NCBI GenBank assembly: GCA_016871805.1
Contig: VHCG01000004.1
Coordinates: forward strand, 55,195-119,194
Direction of reading: 5' to 3'
Source of the DNA: Verrucomicrobiota bacterium
Lineage (GTDB): Bacteria > Verrucomicrobiota > Verrucomicrobiia > Limisphaerales > UBA9464
DNA: 64,000 nt
Position numbers and translations under genes: made by a program. Below are positions 8,887-16,739 of this stretch, in pieces; the stretch's first letter is position 1, and each line of letters begins with the position of its first letter. The notes beneath the pieces were generated by a model. That model worked only from the letters and a program-made list of their open reading frames with translations, was not told the origin of the DNA and did not search any database.

Positions 8887-10272
8887 CTACCGTCCCGAAC
8901 CCGGCAGGACGAGACGCGTCAGCGCCTCCGCAAACACCCCCGGCACATTGGGGCCATAGAAGTTCATCACCCGCGGCTCGTAGCCCTCCCGATGGTAGTG
9001 CCGCCCCGGAATCACATAGCCGATGTAATCGCCATTGAAGCTCGTCACCACGGCATCCACCCCGCGTGCCGCAGCGACCGCCTTGAGATCGAGGGCAAGT
9101 TCGGCGCTGTAGTCGCAGGGGGTCGACAGCCACACGCAGTTCCCGAACCGGAAGGCCTGAAGCACGGTCGTCTCGGAAAGGGGTGGCATCAGCTGTCGCG
9201 CCACCCAGGGGCGGAGTCGAATGCCGTCCGTCACCCGCACCTGGACCTCCGGCAACGAGACCACCATCAGCTCGGTCTGAAACGGCACCGCGTCCATCAA
9301 CGGGATCCGCGACACCCGATCCCGGGTTCGCTCCGCCAGGATGCGTCCCATCGCCTCCACCCCCTCGAATCCCCCCGTCGGCGCCACCGGACTCTGGCTG
9401 CCCACACCCCCGGCAAAGAACGCCGCCAGCCCGATCCCCGACTCCTCCACCGCCCGGGCCCACGCACCCGGGTAGTCGCCGCTGAACACCATGACATTCC
9501 CGCCCAACACCGTCGCATGCGCGCTATAGCTGCCCAGGATCGCCCGGTCCCCATCCGCCTGCTGGACGACCAGAAGACTGAACTCCGGGTCGACCACTCC
9601 GCCCCGGTCGAGACGGTTCCGGATGAATTCCGGCGCCTCGAAGGAGCCTGCTCCCAGCCGCGCCGGCTGGAGATCGTCCAGAGCCGCCTCCACCACCCGG
9701 ACCAGCTGGTTCGCAAACCAGGTCGGCACCGCCGGATCATGGGGACCCGCAAAGGTCTCACCCACGAACCGCTGTCCCCAGCCCCCCAGACTGCAATGGG
9801 TATGGGTCGCGCCGAAGTAGACCTGTCCCCTCCCAAGCCCACGGGAACGGCCCAACATCTCAACCGCGCGGTCGGCCACCTCCCTGGGAATGATCAATGC
9901 ATCGGCCGCCACCATCACCCCGGTGGCCGACCGGCTGGCGAACGCGACCGCCTTCACCCAGAGCTCATCATGGATCCCCGCCGCTGGAGTGCCCTTCCGA
10001 TTGCCATAGCCCGCGAGCGGAACGCTCTGGAACACACCCAGCGCCGGATCGGTCGCCGACGCCCCGATGGTCGGGGTCAGGGAGAACCGGCTCCAACCCG
10101 ACCGGATGGGCCCGGGATCCATGCTGCCCTGGGCGGCCGACACCGAGGCCACCGGGGCCAGGTCAGAAACCACCGGGGTCAGCCCCGAGACGAGACCGGT
10201 TCCCACCAGACCCGCAACCCCAAGGAACCCTCCCCCCATCCAACGAAACGCGAGACGCCACCGAACGGCCAT
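8887..10272 (-). CDS. Secreted neutral/alkaline ceramidase-like hydrolase
   Basis: 461 residues from the ATG at 10272; the frame opens at a GTG at 10329 but the ATG gives a proper signal peptide (MAVRWRLAFRW then a Gly/Leu/Val core). The family match is to the N-terminal catalytic domain of neutral/alkaline ceramidases: THTHC at about 156-160 supplies the zinc-binding histidines, a further SAHATVLGG follows, and the late SFNGDYIGYVIP block is characteristic. Such enzymes cleave the amide of ceramides, but shorter bacterial relatives are often of unknown substrate, and the usual C-terminal immunoglobulin-like domain is absent here. The catalytic class is fairly secure, the substrate is not. 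It probably has its own transcript. Confidence 0.72.
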   Translation of the reverse strand: MAVRWRLAFRWMGGGFLGVAGLVGTGLVSGLTPVVSDLAPVASVSAAQGSMDPGPIRSGWSRFSLTPTIGASATDPALGVFQSVPLAGYGNRKGTPAAGIHDELWVKAVAFASRSATGVMVAADALIIPREVADRAVEMLGRSRGLGRGQVYFGATHTHCSLGGWGQRFVGETFAGPHDPAVPTWFANQLVRVVEAALDDLQPARLGAGSFEAPEFIRNRLDRGGVVDPEFSLLVVQQADGDRAILGSYSAHATVLGGNVMVFSGDYPGAWARAVEESGIGLAAFFAGGVGSQSPVAPTGGFEGVEAMGRILAERTRDRVSRIPLMDAVPFQTELMVVSLPEVQVRVTDGIRLRPWVARQLMPPLSETTVLQAFRFGNCVWLSTPCDYSAELALDLKAVAAARGVDAVVTSFNGDYIGYVIPGRHYHREGYEPRVMNFYGPNVPGVFAEALTRLVLPGSGR

Positions 10273-10363
10273 GCCCCAGTCTGGGAGGCTTTTCCACTCT
10301 GGCGATGCTTTTGTCCCCACGGCTTCCACAGGCCCTGCCCCGGACCCGCAGCCCCATCGGGCT

Positions 10364-10378
10364 GCGTCATTTTGACGC
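10364..10378. promoter_or_regulatory. Small perfect inverted repeat upstream of the ceramidase-like gene
   Basis: GCGTCA-TTT-TGACGC is a perfect 6-base inverted repeat 92 bases upstream of the ATG at 10272. Position and size would suit an operator, but no promoter elements could be matched to it with confidence. Confidence 0.25.
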
Positions 10379-10885
10379 CTCGGTCAAAAACCACGCATCC
10401 CCCCAGGCCTTGATCCCCCTCACCTCCTCCTGTCGTTCAGTAAAACCCAGAGCTTTTTGCCGGATTCGTGACGTTTTTCGGTCATTTCGACCCATCCCTA
10501 GCACGCCTCTGGACCTCAGCCATCTTGGCAGACCTTCTGCTTTCCCGATCTCCGGCAACCGGAAAGGTGACCCTTGGGTCGTCAGAATGGAAGCCGTCAG
10601 AAGCCGGACTCCCTGGGAAGCGAGCCTCTGGCTCGCCGGCCCCAGGACGGAGATAACGCATAGGTTGAGGGGGATGGTGCTGGGGAGCGCCATCCCCCTC
10701 TTAACATTCCGGAGGTGCCCGAATGCCAACCGGCGAACGCGTGGAGCGACGATAGAACGCCATCCCGAAATAGGCGTCTTTTTTTTGAAACGGCCCTCAC
10801 GGAATCGAACCGAATGCCAGCCCGGGTGTCCTCGACACCTCAGAACCGAGCTGACGACACGGCGGTTTTCCGAGATCCTCCGAAC
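10379..10885. other. Long non-coding stretch with two adjacent hairpins
   Basis: Together with the 5' flank of the ceramidase-like gene this makes 613 bases without a credible gene between two divergent genes. A minus-strand frame of 120 codons (10367-10729) has no recognisable domain and no codon structure. The notable contents are the hairpins at 10621-10635 and 10667-10700. Confidence 0.5.
10621..10700 (+). other. Tandem hairpins, the second with a 15-bp stem
   Basis: First hairpin: CGAGCC-TCT-GGCTCG at 10621-10635. Second: GAGGGGGATGGTGCT (10667-10681), loop GGGG, AGCGCCATCCCCCTC (10686-10700), giving 15 pairs with a single T-G wobble. It lies 185 bases upstream of the SDR start on the same strand. 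It is not followed by a T-run, so it does not look like a simple terminator; a structured leader, a small RNA or a repeat unit are possible. Confidence 0.5.
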
Positions 10886-11662
10886 ATGTTCTCACTCCGC
10901 GCCAAAAAGGCGCTCGTGACGGGTGCCGGATCCGGCATCGGGGCCGCCATCGCCAAGACGTTCAGCCGCGCCGGAGCCCATGTAATCGTGGCCGACCTGA
11001 ATGAATCGGGTGGACGCCACACGGTCTCCGAGATCGTGTCTGTCGGGGGAACAGCCGAGTTTGTGACGCTCGATGTCACCTCCGAGACGGCCTGCCAGAC
11101 CCTCGGACGCGAGATCCTCGCGAAGCATGGCCCCCTCGATGTCCTGGTGAACAACGCCGGCATCGGGGCCGTGGGTACCCTGTTGACCACGTCCGGATCG
11201 GAGTTCGACCGGATGCTGCAGGTCAACGTCCGTGGAATCTTCAATGTCACACGGGCCTTTCTGCCGGCGATGATCGAGCGGGGGGCCGGCTCGGTGATCA
11301 ACATGGCCTCGGCCGCGGGGCTCGAGGGCTTGAAGGACCGGCTCGCCTACGCCACCAGCAAGCACGCGGTGGTGGGTCTGACCCGGAGCGCGGCGCTGGA
11401 CCACGCGAAGTCCGGAGTGCGCATCAACTGCCTGTGTCCGGGACGGATCGAGACCCCGTTCGTCACCTCGCGTCTGGCGGAGTATCCGGACCGCGAGGCG
11501 GCCTACCTCGAGATGTGCTCGACCCAGGCCAATGGGCGGATGGGGCGTCCGGACGAGGTGGCCGCCTTGGCGCTCTACCTCGCCTCGGACGAGAGCAGCT
11601 TTGTGACGGGCGCGGCCCTCGCCATCGACGGCGGCATGACCGCCGGGTCGGGTCGATTCTGA
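10886..11662 (+). CDS. SDR-family NAD(P)-dependent oxidoreductase
   Basis: 258 residues, classical short-chain dehydrogenase/reductase. The frame opens upstream, but the ATG at 10886 starts immediately before the Rossmann fold. Motifs: cofactor loop TGAGSGIG at 12-19, NNAG at 89-92, catalytic Ser142, Tyr155 and Lys159 (YxxxK), and the closing IDGGMTAG. The DLNE sequence at the end of strand 2 has an Asp, which favours NAD over NADP. It resembles sugar or hydroxyacid dehydrogenases of the FabG/keto-deoxy-fuconate group, but the substrate cannot be told. It seems monocistronic, behind a long leader and followed by a double-hairpin element. Confidence 0.88.
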   Translation: MFSLRAKKALVTGAGSGIGAAIAKTFSRAGAHVIVADLNESGGRHTVSEIVSVGGTAEFVTLDVTSETACQTLGREILAKHGPLDVLVNNAGIGAVGTLLTTSGSEFDRMLQVNVRGIFNVTRAFLPAMIERGAGSVINMASAAGLEGLKDRLAYATSKHAVVGLTRSAALDHAKSGVRINCLCPGRIETPFVTSRLAEYPDREAAYLEMCSTQANGRMGRPDEVAALALYLASDESSFVTGAALAIDGGMTAGSGRF

Positions 11663-11693
11663 GGGCCTTGGGCCGTCAACGCCCGAGGTGGAT

Positions 11694-11726
11694 GGGTGCG
11701 GACGCACCCAGTGCCGCAGGGCACTG
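11694..11726. terminator. Double hairpin between convergent SDR and recA genes
   Basis: Two abutting perfect hairpins: GGGTGCG-GA-CGCACCC at 11694-11709 and CAGTGCC-GCAG-GGCACTG at 11709-11726. The location between two convergent stops suggests a bidirectional terminator, although no T-run follows. The same block, with base changes that preserve pairing, occurs inside the two intergenic elements near 5225-5280 and 57510-57555. Confidence 0.5.
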
Positions 11727-11766
11727 CGTCACCCACCGTCCACCCAGGAACTGCGGTGCGGGGGGG

Positions 11767-12846
11767 TCAGGCGGCCTTCGGCGCAGGGGCAGCCTCGGCG
11801 GCCTTCTTGGCGAGGATCGCGTCCTTGATCTTCTGGGCGAGTTCCGGCTTCTCCGCCAACGCCTTCCGGGCGCTGTCCTTGCCCTGACCAATCAATTCGC
11901 CCTGGAACTGGATCCAGGCGCCCTTCTTCTCAACGGCTCCGACCTCCAGGCCGACATCCAGGATGGACCCCTCCTTGTCGATGCCTTGGTTGAAGTAGAT
12001 GTCGAACTCGGCCTCGGTGAACGGTGGGGCGACCTTGTTCTTCACGATCTTGACCTTCACGTGGTTGCCGATGGCGCTGCCGGCGCTGTCCTTTAGGGCA
12101 TCCTTGCGGCGGATGTCGATGCGGACGCTGGCGTAGAACTTCAGGGCCTTGCCACCGGGGGTCGTCTCAGGGTTGCCGAACATCACGCCGACCTTCTCAC
12201 GGAGCTGATTGGTGAAGAGGCAGGTGGTCTTGGCCTTGTTCAGGATGGCGGTCAGCTTGCGGAGGGCCTGGGACATCAGGCGGGCCTGCATGCCCATCGT
12301 GGCCATGCCCATCTCGCCTTCGAGCTCGGCCTTGGGAACGAGGGCAGCCACGGAATCCACAACGATGATGTCGAGCGCATTGGACCGTGCGAGGGTCTCG
12401 CAGATGCTCAACGCCTCCTCGCCGGAATCCGGCTGGGAGACCAGCAGTTCGTCGAGGTTCACTCCCAGCTTCCGGGCGTAGGCCGGATCCAGTGCGTGCT
12501 CGGCATCGATGAACGCCGCCGTGCCGCCCATCTTCTGGGCATTGGCAATCAGGTGCAGCATCAGGGTGGTCTTGCCAGAGGACTCCGGGCCGTAGATCTC
12601 GACGATCCGACCCCGCGGCACCCCGCCCACGCCAAGGGCGAGGTCGATGGAAAGGGCTCCGGTGGGGATCACCTCGATCGGGCGGATGACCTGCTCTCCG
12701 AGGCGCATGATGGCGCCGTCGCCGAAGGACTTGGTGATCGTCGAGATCGCACTCTCGAGATCCTTCTGCTTCTGGGTGTTGGGACGCGCCTCGGCGGAGG
12801 CCTTGGATTCCAGGGTCTTGGAGTCGGTCTTGGAGGGAGCGGGCAT
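11767..12846 (-). CDS. recA: Recombinase RecA
   Basis: 359 residues, the usual bacterial RecA length. It forms filaments on single-stranded DNA, drives homologous pairing and triggers SOS self-cleavage of repressors. Walker A GPESSGKT lies at 86-93; the MAW-type block, the [17 protein letters not shown] region and the L2 loop [22 protein letters not shown] are intact. The N-terminus has a roughly 30-residue charged extension and the tail is Ala/Lys-rich. It is transcribed alone, convergent with the SDR gene. Upstream, TTGACT and TAGCCT are spaced 16 bases apart; I see no clear palindromic LexA-type box of the Gram-negative or Bacillus type. Confidence 0.97.
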   Translation of the reverse strand: MPAPSKTDSKTLESKASAEARPNTQKQKDLESAISTITKSFGDGAIMRLGEQVIRPIEVIPTGALSIDLALGVGGVPRGRIVEIYGPESSGKTTLMLHLIANAQKMGGTAAFIDAEHALDPAYARKLGVNLDELLVSQPDSGEEALSICETLARSNALDIIVVDSVAALVPKAELEGEMGMATMGMQARLMSQALRKLTAILNKAKTTCLFTNQLREKVGVMFGNPETTPGGKALKFYASVRIDIRRKDALKDSAGSAIGNHVKVKIVKNKVAPPFTEAEFDIYFNQGIDKEGSILDVGLEVGAVEKKGAWIQFQGELIGQGKDSARKALAEKPELAQKIKDAILAKKAAEAAPAPKAA

Positions 12847-12882
12847 GGTCGGTCGGTGCGTTGGTATTAGATTGCGGTGTCG

Positions 12883-12910
12883 AGGCTAGGAGGGGTCTCC
12901 CCCAAGTCAA
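12883..12910 (-). promoter_or_regulatory. Candidate recA promoter
   Basis: Read on the minus strand: -35 TTGACT (12905-12910), 16-base spacer, -10 TAGCCT (12883-12888), ending 36 bases before the recA ATG. The spacer contains GGGGAGACCCC, a small inverted repeat that could be an operator. The -10 is weak. Confidence 0.35.
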
Positions 12911-12987
12911 TCGCGTGAAATAGGGATACCTGCATCCCTCGGACATCCGCAGACCCACCCCCGAGGATTTCGGGGCCACCGACGACG

Positions 12988-13809
12988 TCAGTAGTAGTAG
13001 ACCGTGTCGGAGGACGGTCCGCCCTTGGCCCGGGCCCGGATCTGGGCCTTCGGCCGATTGATCACGGAACCATCGGCCTGGCCCACCGGCTGGTCCGGCG
13101 TGGCCGACCACGCCCAGAGCGGCTTGCTCTGGTTGCCCCGACCAAACTTGCCGAGATGTCCGACATCCCAGAGCGCAGCGCCGGGGGTATCGCTCACCCG
13201 ATGGGTGATGAAGGCCCGACGGCTCTCGCATTCCTCCTCGTTCAGGGGCCACGGCGGCTCCGTGCTGGGATCGTTGGGGTCGACCTTCCCGTCCTTGTTG
13301 AGGAACTTCATGGACGGGTTGGCCGTGAAGTTCGCGAACCACATGTACGGCGTGTAGACATTCGCCGCCGTGGTGTCCCATCCACCGTAGTCCCGGGTGC
13401 TCTTGTCGGCGAAGTTCGCCATGCTTTCGTAGTTGAGCCAAAGCCGTCCGAAGGACTTCCGGGTGACGGGACAGATCAGGATGGCGGAGTTCGGGAGGTA
13501 CTTGCCCTTGAGCAGATTGACGATGCTGTCCTTGCGGCCACCGGTCCGATGGTAGTCAGGGCTTCCGTCATCATGGACCGGGAACTTCCCTCGGTGGTCC
13601 GACGAATAGAGGATCTGGGAGAGATACTGCTGGCGGATGTTGCTCAGGCAGGCGCTGCGCATCCCGGAATACTTGGCGCGGGCGAGGGCCGGCAGGAGCA
13701 TGCCGGCCAGGATGGCGATGATGGCGATCACCACCAGCAGCTCGATCAGCGTGAATGCCCCACCCGTGGTTCGAGCAGGAGTGCCGGGAGGGATGGGGAG
13801 GCCACTCAT
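12988..13809 (-). CDS. Prepilin-type protein (type II secretion G / DUF1559-like family)
   Basis: 273 residues from the ATG at 13809. The frame runs far upstream through the FKBP gene on the other strand, which is an artefact. The leader (1-18) is followed by AFTLIELLVVIAIIAILAGM, the type IV pilin-like methylation motif and membrane helix; position -1 is Ala rather than the canonical Gly, as often seen in this phylum. The soluble part has Trp/Tyr-rich segments and ends in SSDTVYYY. Such pseudopilin-like proteins are abundant in Verrucomicrobiota and Planctomycetota and mostly unstudied; they are exported and processed by a prepilin peptidase. It is divergent from the FKBP gene. Confidence 0.82.
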   Translation of the reverse strand: MSGLPIPPGTPARTTGGAFTLIELLVVIAIIAILAGMLLPALARAKYSGMRSACLSNIRQQYLSQILYSSDHRGKFPVHDDGSPDYHRTGGRKDSIVNLLKGKYLPNSAILICPVTRKSFGRLWLNYESMANFADKSTRDYGGWDTTAANVYTPYMWFANFTANPSMKFLNKDGKVDPNDPSTEPPWPLNEEECESRRAFITHRVSDTPGAALWDVGHLGKFGRGNQSKPLWAWSATPDQPVGQADGSVINRPKAQIRARAKGGPSSDTVYYY

Positions 13810-14040
13810 TGGATTGATCCCCGAATGCGCGGAACCCGGCATCAAGTCAATGATCAAGGCCGAATCCTCTTCACGCAGGAGACCCCCCCCGGAGGGTTCC
13901 ACCCCGCCACAAGGCGCTTTCGGGTTCAGGGTACGTGAGGACCAGGGCATGAGGGCAAACACGAGGGCCCACTGGACTTCCCGTCCTCCTGCTGGTAGGC
14001 ATCCCATTCCCAACACGGGAAAACAGACATCCTCAGTCCC

Positions 14041-14991
14041 ATGAACGCGCTTCTTCGATGGTTGGCCCCGATCGCCTTGGTCGTCCCGGTGGCCCTCGCC
14101 CAGAACAACGCCCCCGCCGCGGCTCCGACCGCCGCCGGAGCCACCAACTCCACCCCGGTCGCCGATCGCTTCAAGAGCGTCCAGGAGAAGAACAGCTACG
14201 CCATCGGCGTCATGATCGCGACCGACATGCAGCGCAACCTGAAGCGCGGCGGCTATGAGATCGACCCCGAGGTCGTCGGCCGCGCGTTCGCCGAGGCCTT
14301 CGCCGGCAAGCCTACGATCGTCACCACGGCCGAGGCCGAGACCGTCGTGCGCGCCTACGGCACCGAGCTGCGCCAGAAGGCCGAGGAAAAGCGCCGGGTC
14401 GAGAGCGACAAGAACAAGGCCGATGGGGAGAAGTTCCTCGCCGAGAACAAGACCAAGGACGGGGTGATCACCCTCCCGAGCGGCCTCCAGTACAAGGTCA
14501 TCACCGAGGGCAAGGGGCCGAAGCCGGGGACGAACGACATGGTCGTGACCCACTACCGAGGGACCCTGCTCGACGGCACCGAGTTCGACAGCTCCTACGC
14601 CCGCGGAAATCCCGCCACCTTCGGCCTGACGGGTGTCATCAAGGGCTGGCGAGAGGCCCTGCAGCTGATGCCGGTCGGCTCCAAGTGGGAGCTCTACATC
14701 CCGTCCGACCTCGCCTACGGACCGCAGGGATCGCCCCCGAAGATCGGTCCGAACGCCGCTCTGAAATTCGAGGTCGATCTCCAGGAGATCAAGGCACCGG
14801 CCGCCCCGGCGGCTGCGGCGCCCGGAGGCGGTGCGGTGACCAGCGACATCATCAAGGTCCCCAGCAAGGCCGAGCTCGAGAAGGGCGCGAAGGTCGAGGT
14901 CATCAAGAAGGAGGATCTCGAGAAACTCCAGAAGGAGGCCGCCGCCCGCCGGGCCACGAATCCTCCGACGCCGGTTCCGCCGACCAAGTAA
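14041..14991 (+). CDS. Secreted FKBP-type peptidyl-prolyl isomerase (Mip/FkpA-like)
   Basis: 316 residues. A signal peptide (residues 1-20, cut after VALA) leads to an Ala/Pro linker, then the FKBP N-terminal dimerisation domain (about 45-130, helical and charged), then the FKBP catalytic domain (about 150-250: VTHYRGTLLDGTEFDSSY, VIKGWREALQLM, YIPSDLAYG). The last 60 residues are a charged Lys/Glu tail after an Ala/Gly linker, longer than in typical FkpA. It would speed proline isomerisation of envelope proteins in the periplasm. A strong intrinsic terminator follows at 15016. Confidence 0.9.
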   Translation: MNALLRWLAPIALVVPVALAQNNAPAAAPTAAGATNSTPVADRFKSVQEKNSYAIGVMIATDMQRNLKRGGYEIDPEVVGRAFAEAFAGKPTIVTTAEAETVVRAYGTELRQKAEEKRRVESDKNKADGEKFLAENKTKDGVITLPSGLQYKVITEGKGPKPGTNDMVVTHYRGTLLDGTEFDSSYARGNPATFGLTGVIKGWREALQLMPVGSKWELYIPSDLAYGPQGSPPKIGPNAALKFEVDLQEIKAPAAPAAAAPGGGAVTSDIIKVPSKAELEKGAKVEVIKKEDLEKLQKEAAARRATNPPTPVPPTK

Positions 14992-15015
14992 CCCGCATCG
15001 CCATCCCGGAAACAG

Positions 15016-15050
15016 AACGAGGCCCTGGTTCCCCAAGGCCTCGTTTCGTT
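15016..15050 (+). terminator. Rho-independent terminator after the FKBP gene
   Basis: AACGAGGCC (15016-15024) pairs perfectly with GGCCTCGTT (15037-15045) around a 12-base loop, followed by TCGTTT. It lies 24 bases after the FKBP stop and also faces the convergent guaA end. Confidence 0.75.
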
Positions 15051-15114
15051 TCCACCCCCTCCGATCAACGAGAGCCGACCGGGCACATTCCCCGCCCGAC
15101 TCTCCCCAACCGGG

Positions 15115-16656
15115 TCACTCCCACTCGATGGTGCCGGGGGGCTTGCTGGTGAGGTCGAGGACCACGCGGTTCACCCCGCGGACCTCGTTGGTGATGCGCG
15201 TCGAGATCTTCTCCAGCAACGCATAGGGCAGGCGGACCCAGTCGGCCGTCATGCCGTCCTGCGACTCCACCGCGCGGATGGCGATCGTGTAGTCGTACGT
15301 CCGCTCGTCGCCCTGCACGCCCACCGACCGCACCGGCAGCAGCACCGCGAAGGTCTGCCAGGTCTTGTAGTAGAGCCCGGCATCCTTCATCTCGGCCACC
15401 ACGACGGCATCGGCCTGTCGTAGGATCTCCAGCTTTGACGCCGTGATCTCGCCCAGGCACCGCACGGCCAGGCCCGGACCCGGGAACGGCTGGCGATGGA
15501 CAATCTCCTTTGGCAGCCCGAGCTCGAGTCCCAGCTGGCGCACCTCGTCCTTGAACAGACAGCGCAGCGGTTCGAGCAGGGCGAATTTCATCCGCTTCGG
15601 CAGACCTCCCACATTGTGGTGGCTCTTGATCATGTGCGCCGGATTGCCCGCGATCGGAACCGACTCGATGACGTCCGGGTACAGCGTCCCCTGCGCGAGG
15701 AACTTCGCCTTGCCGGCCCGTTTCGTCGCCTGGTCGAAGACATCGATGAACGTCTTGCCGATGATCTTCCGCTTCCGCTCCGGATCGGTGACCCCCTTGA
15801 GCGGCTTGAGGAAGGCCCGCGTGGCCTCCTCGTACTGGAGCCGGATCCGGAAGTGTTTCCCGAACACCTCCTGGACCACCTCCGCCTCCCGGGCGCGCAG
15901 GAGACCGTTGTTCACGAAGATGCAGGTGAGCTGGTCGCCGATGGCCTTGTGGATGAGCGCAGCCGCGACGCTGGAGTCGACCCCGCCGCTCAGGCCGAGG
16001 ATGACCCGCTCGGATCCGACCTGGGCCCGGATGTCCTCGACCGCCTGATCCACGTAGCTCCGCATGGTCCAGCCCTTGCCGCAGCCGCAGACCTCGTGGA
16101 CGAAGTTGGCCAGGATCTCCTTGCCCCGTGGGGAATGGACGACCTCGGGATGGAACTGGATCCCGAAGAACCGTCGGGCTCGGTCCTCGATGGCGGCGTA
16201 GTCGGAGTTCTCAGTCGTCCCGACGACGGCGAAGTCCTTGGGAAGTCGGGTCAGCTTGTCGCCATGGCTGTTCCAGACCTGGAGCGAGGTCGGCAGTCCC
16301 GCGAACAGGGCGCAGCCCGAATCCCCGACAGTGAGGGTGCCCTTGCCGTACTCGCGCTTCTGGCCGCGCTCGACCTTGCCGCCCAGGAACTGGGCGAGGA
16401 CCTGGACCCCGTAGCAGATTCCAAGAACCGGCAGGCCCAGCTTGAAGAGGTTCCGATCCGGCAGCGGGGCCTTCGGCGAATACACCGAGTTGGGTCCCCC
16501 CGACAGGATGATCCCCTTCGGATTCAACCGGGCGATCTCGGCGGCCGGGGTGTCATACCGGAGGATGGTGGAATAGACGCGGCATTCACGGATGCGGCGG
16601 GCGATGACCTGGGTGTACTGACTCCCGAAATCGAGGATGACGATCTGCTCGTTCAT
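15115..16656 (-). CDS. guaA: GMP synthase (glutamine-hydrolysing)
   Basis: 513 residues. It converts XMP to GMP with ATP and glutamine, the last step of guanine nucleotide synthesis. The N-terminal class I glutamine amidotransferase has the nucleophile Cys81 (GICYGVQ), His169 and Glu171 (FHPEVVHS). The ATP pyrophosphatase domain has the PP-loop SGGVDSS at 223-229. The C-terminal dimerisation domain ends with the family-typical PPGTIEWE. All catalytic residues are present. The ATG at 16656 sits at the domain edge. It lies 83 bases downstream of the P1B-ATPase gene on the same strand and may be read from its own promoter. Confidence 0.97.
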   Translation of the reverse strand: MNEQIVILDFGSQYTQVIARRIRECRVYSTILRYDTPAAEIARLNPKGIILSGGPNSVYSPKAPLPDRNLFKLGLPVLGICYGVQVLAQFLGGKVERGQKREYGKGTLTVGDSGCALFAGLPTSLQVWNSHGDKLTRLPKDFAVVGTTENSDYAAIEDRARRFFGIQFHPEVVHSPRGKEILANFVHEVCGCGKGWTMRSYVDQAVEDIRAQVGSERVILGLSGGVDSSVAAALIHKAIGDQLTCIFVNNGLLRAREAEVVQEVFGKHFRIRLQYEEATRAFLKPLKGVTDPERKRKIIGKTFIDVFDQATKRAGKAKFLAQGTLYPDVIESVPIAGNPAHMIKSHHNVGGLPKRMKFALLEPLRCLFKDEVRQLGLELGLPKEIVHRQPFPGPGLAVRCLGEITASKLEILRQADAVVVAEMKDAGLYYKTWQTFAVLLPVRSVGVQGDERTYDYTIAIRAVESQDGMTADWVRLPYALLEKISTRITNEVRGVNRVVLDLTSKPPGTIEWE

Positions 16657-16739
16657 ACGGATGGACCGAAGGGTCTAGGATGTGCCGTCCGCAGCCCGGT
16701 TTTTCCAGCCATTTTTTGGACACTGGGGTCTGCACCGGA

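Noticed and set aside
10367..10729. Minus-strand frame of 120 codons upstream of the SDR gene
   Set aside because: No recognisable domain and no supporting start signal, and it spans the two hairpins; kept as non-coding.
13810..15036. Extension of the prepilin frame upstream to 682 codons
   Set aside because: It is antisense to the FKBP gene; the prepilin leader fixes the start close to 13809.
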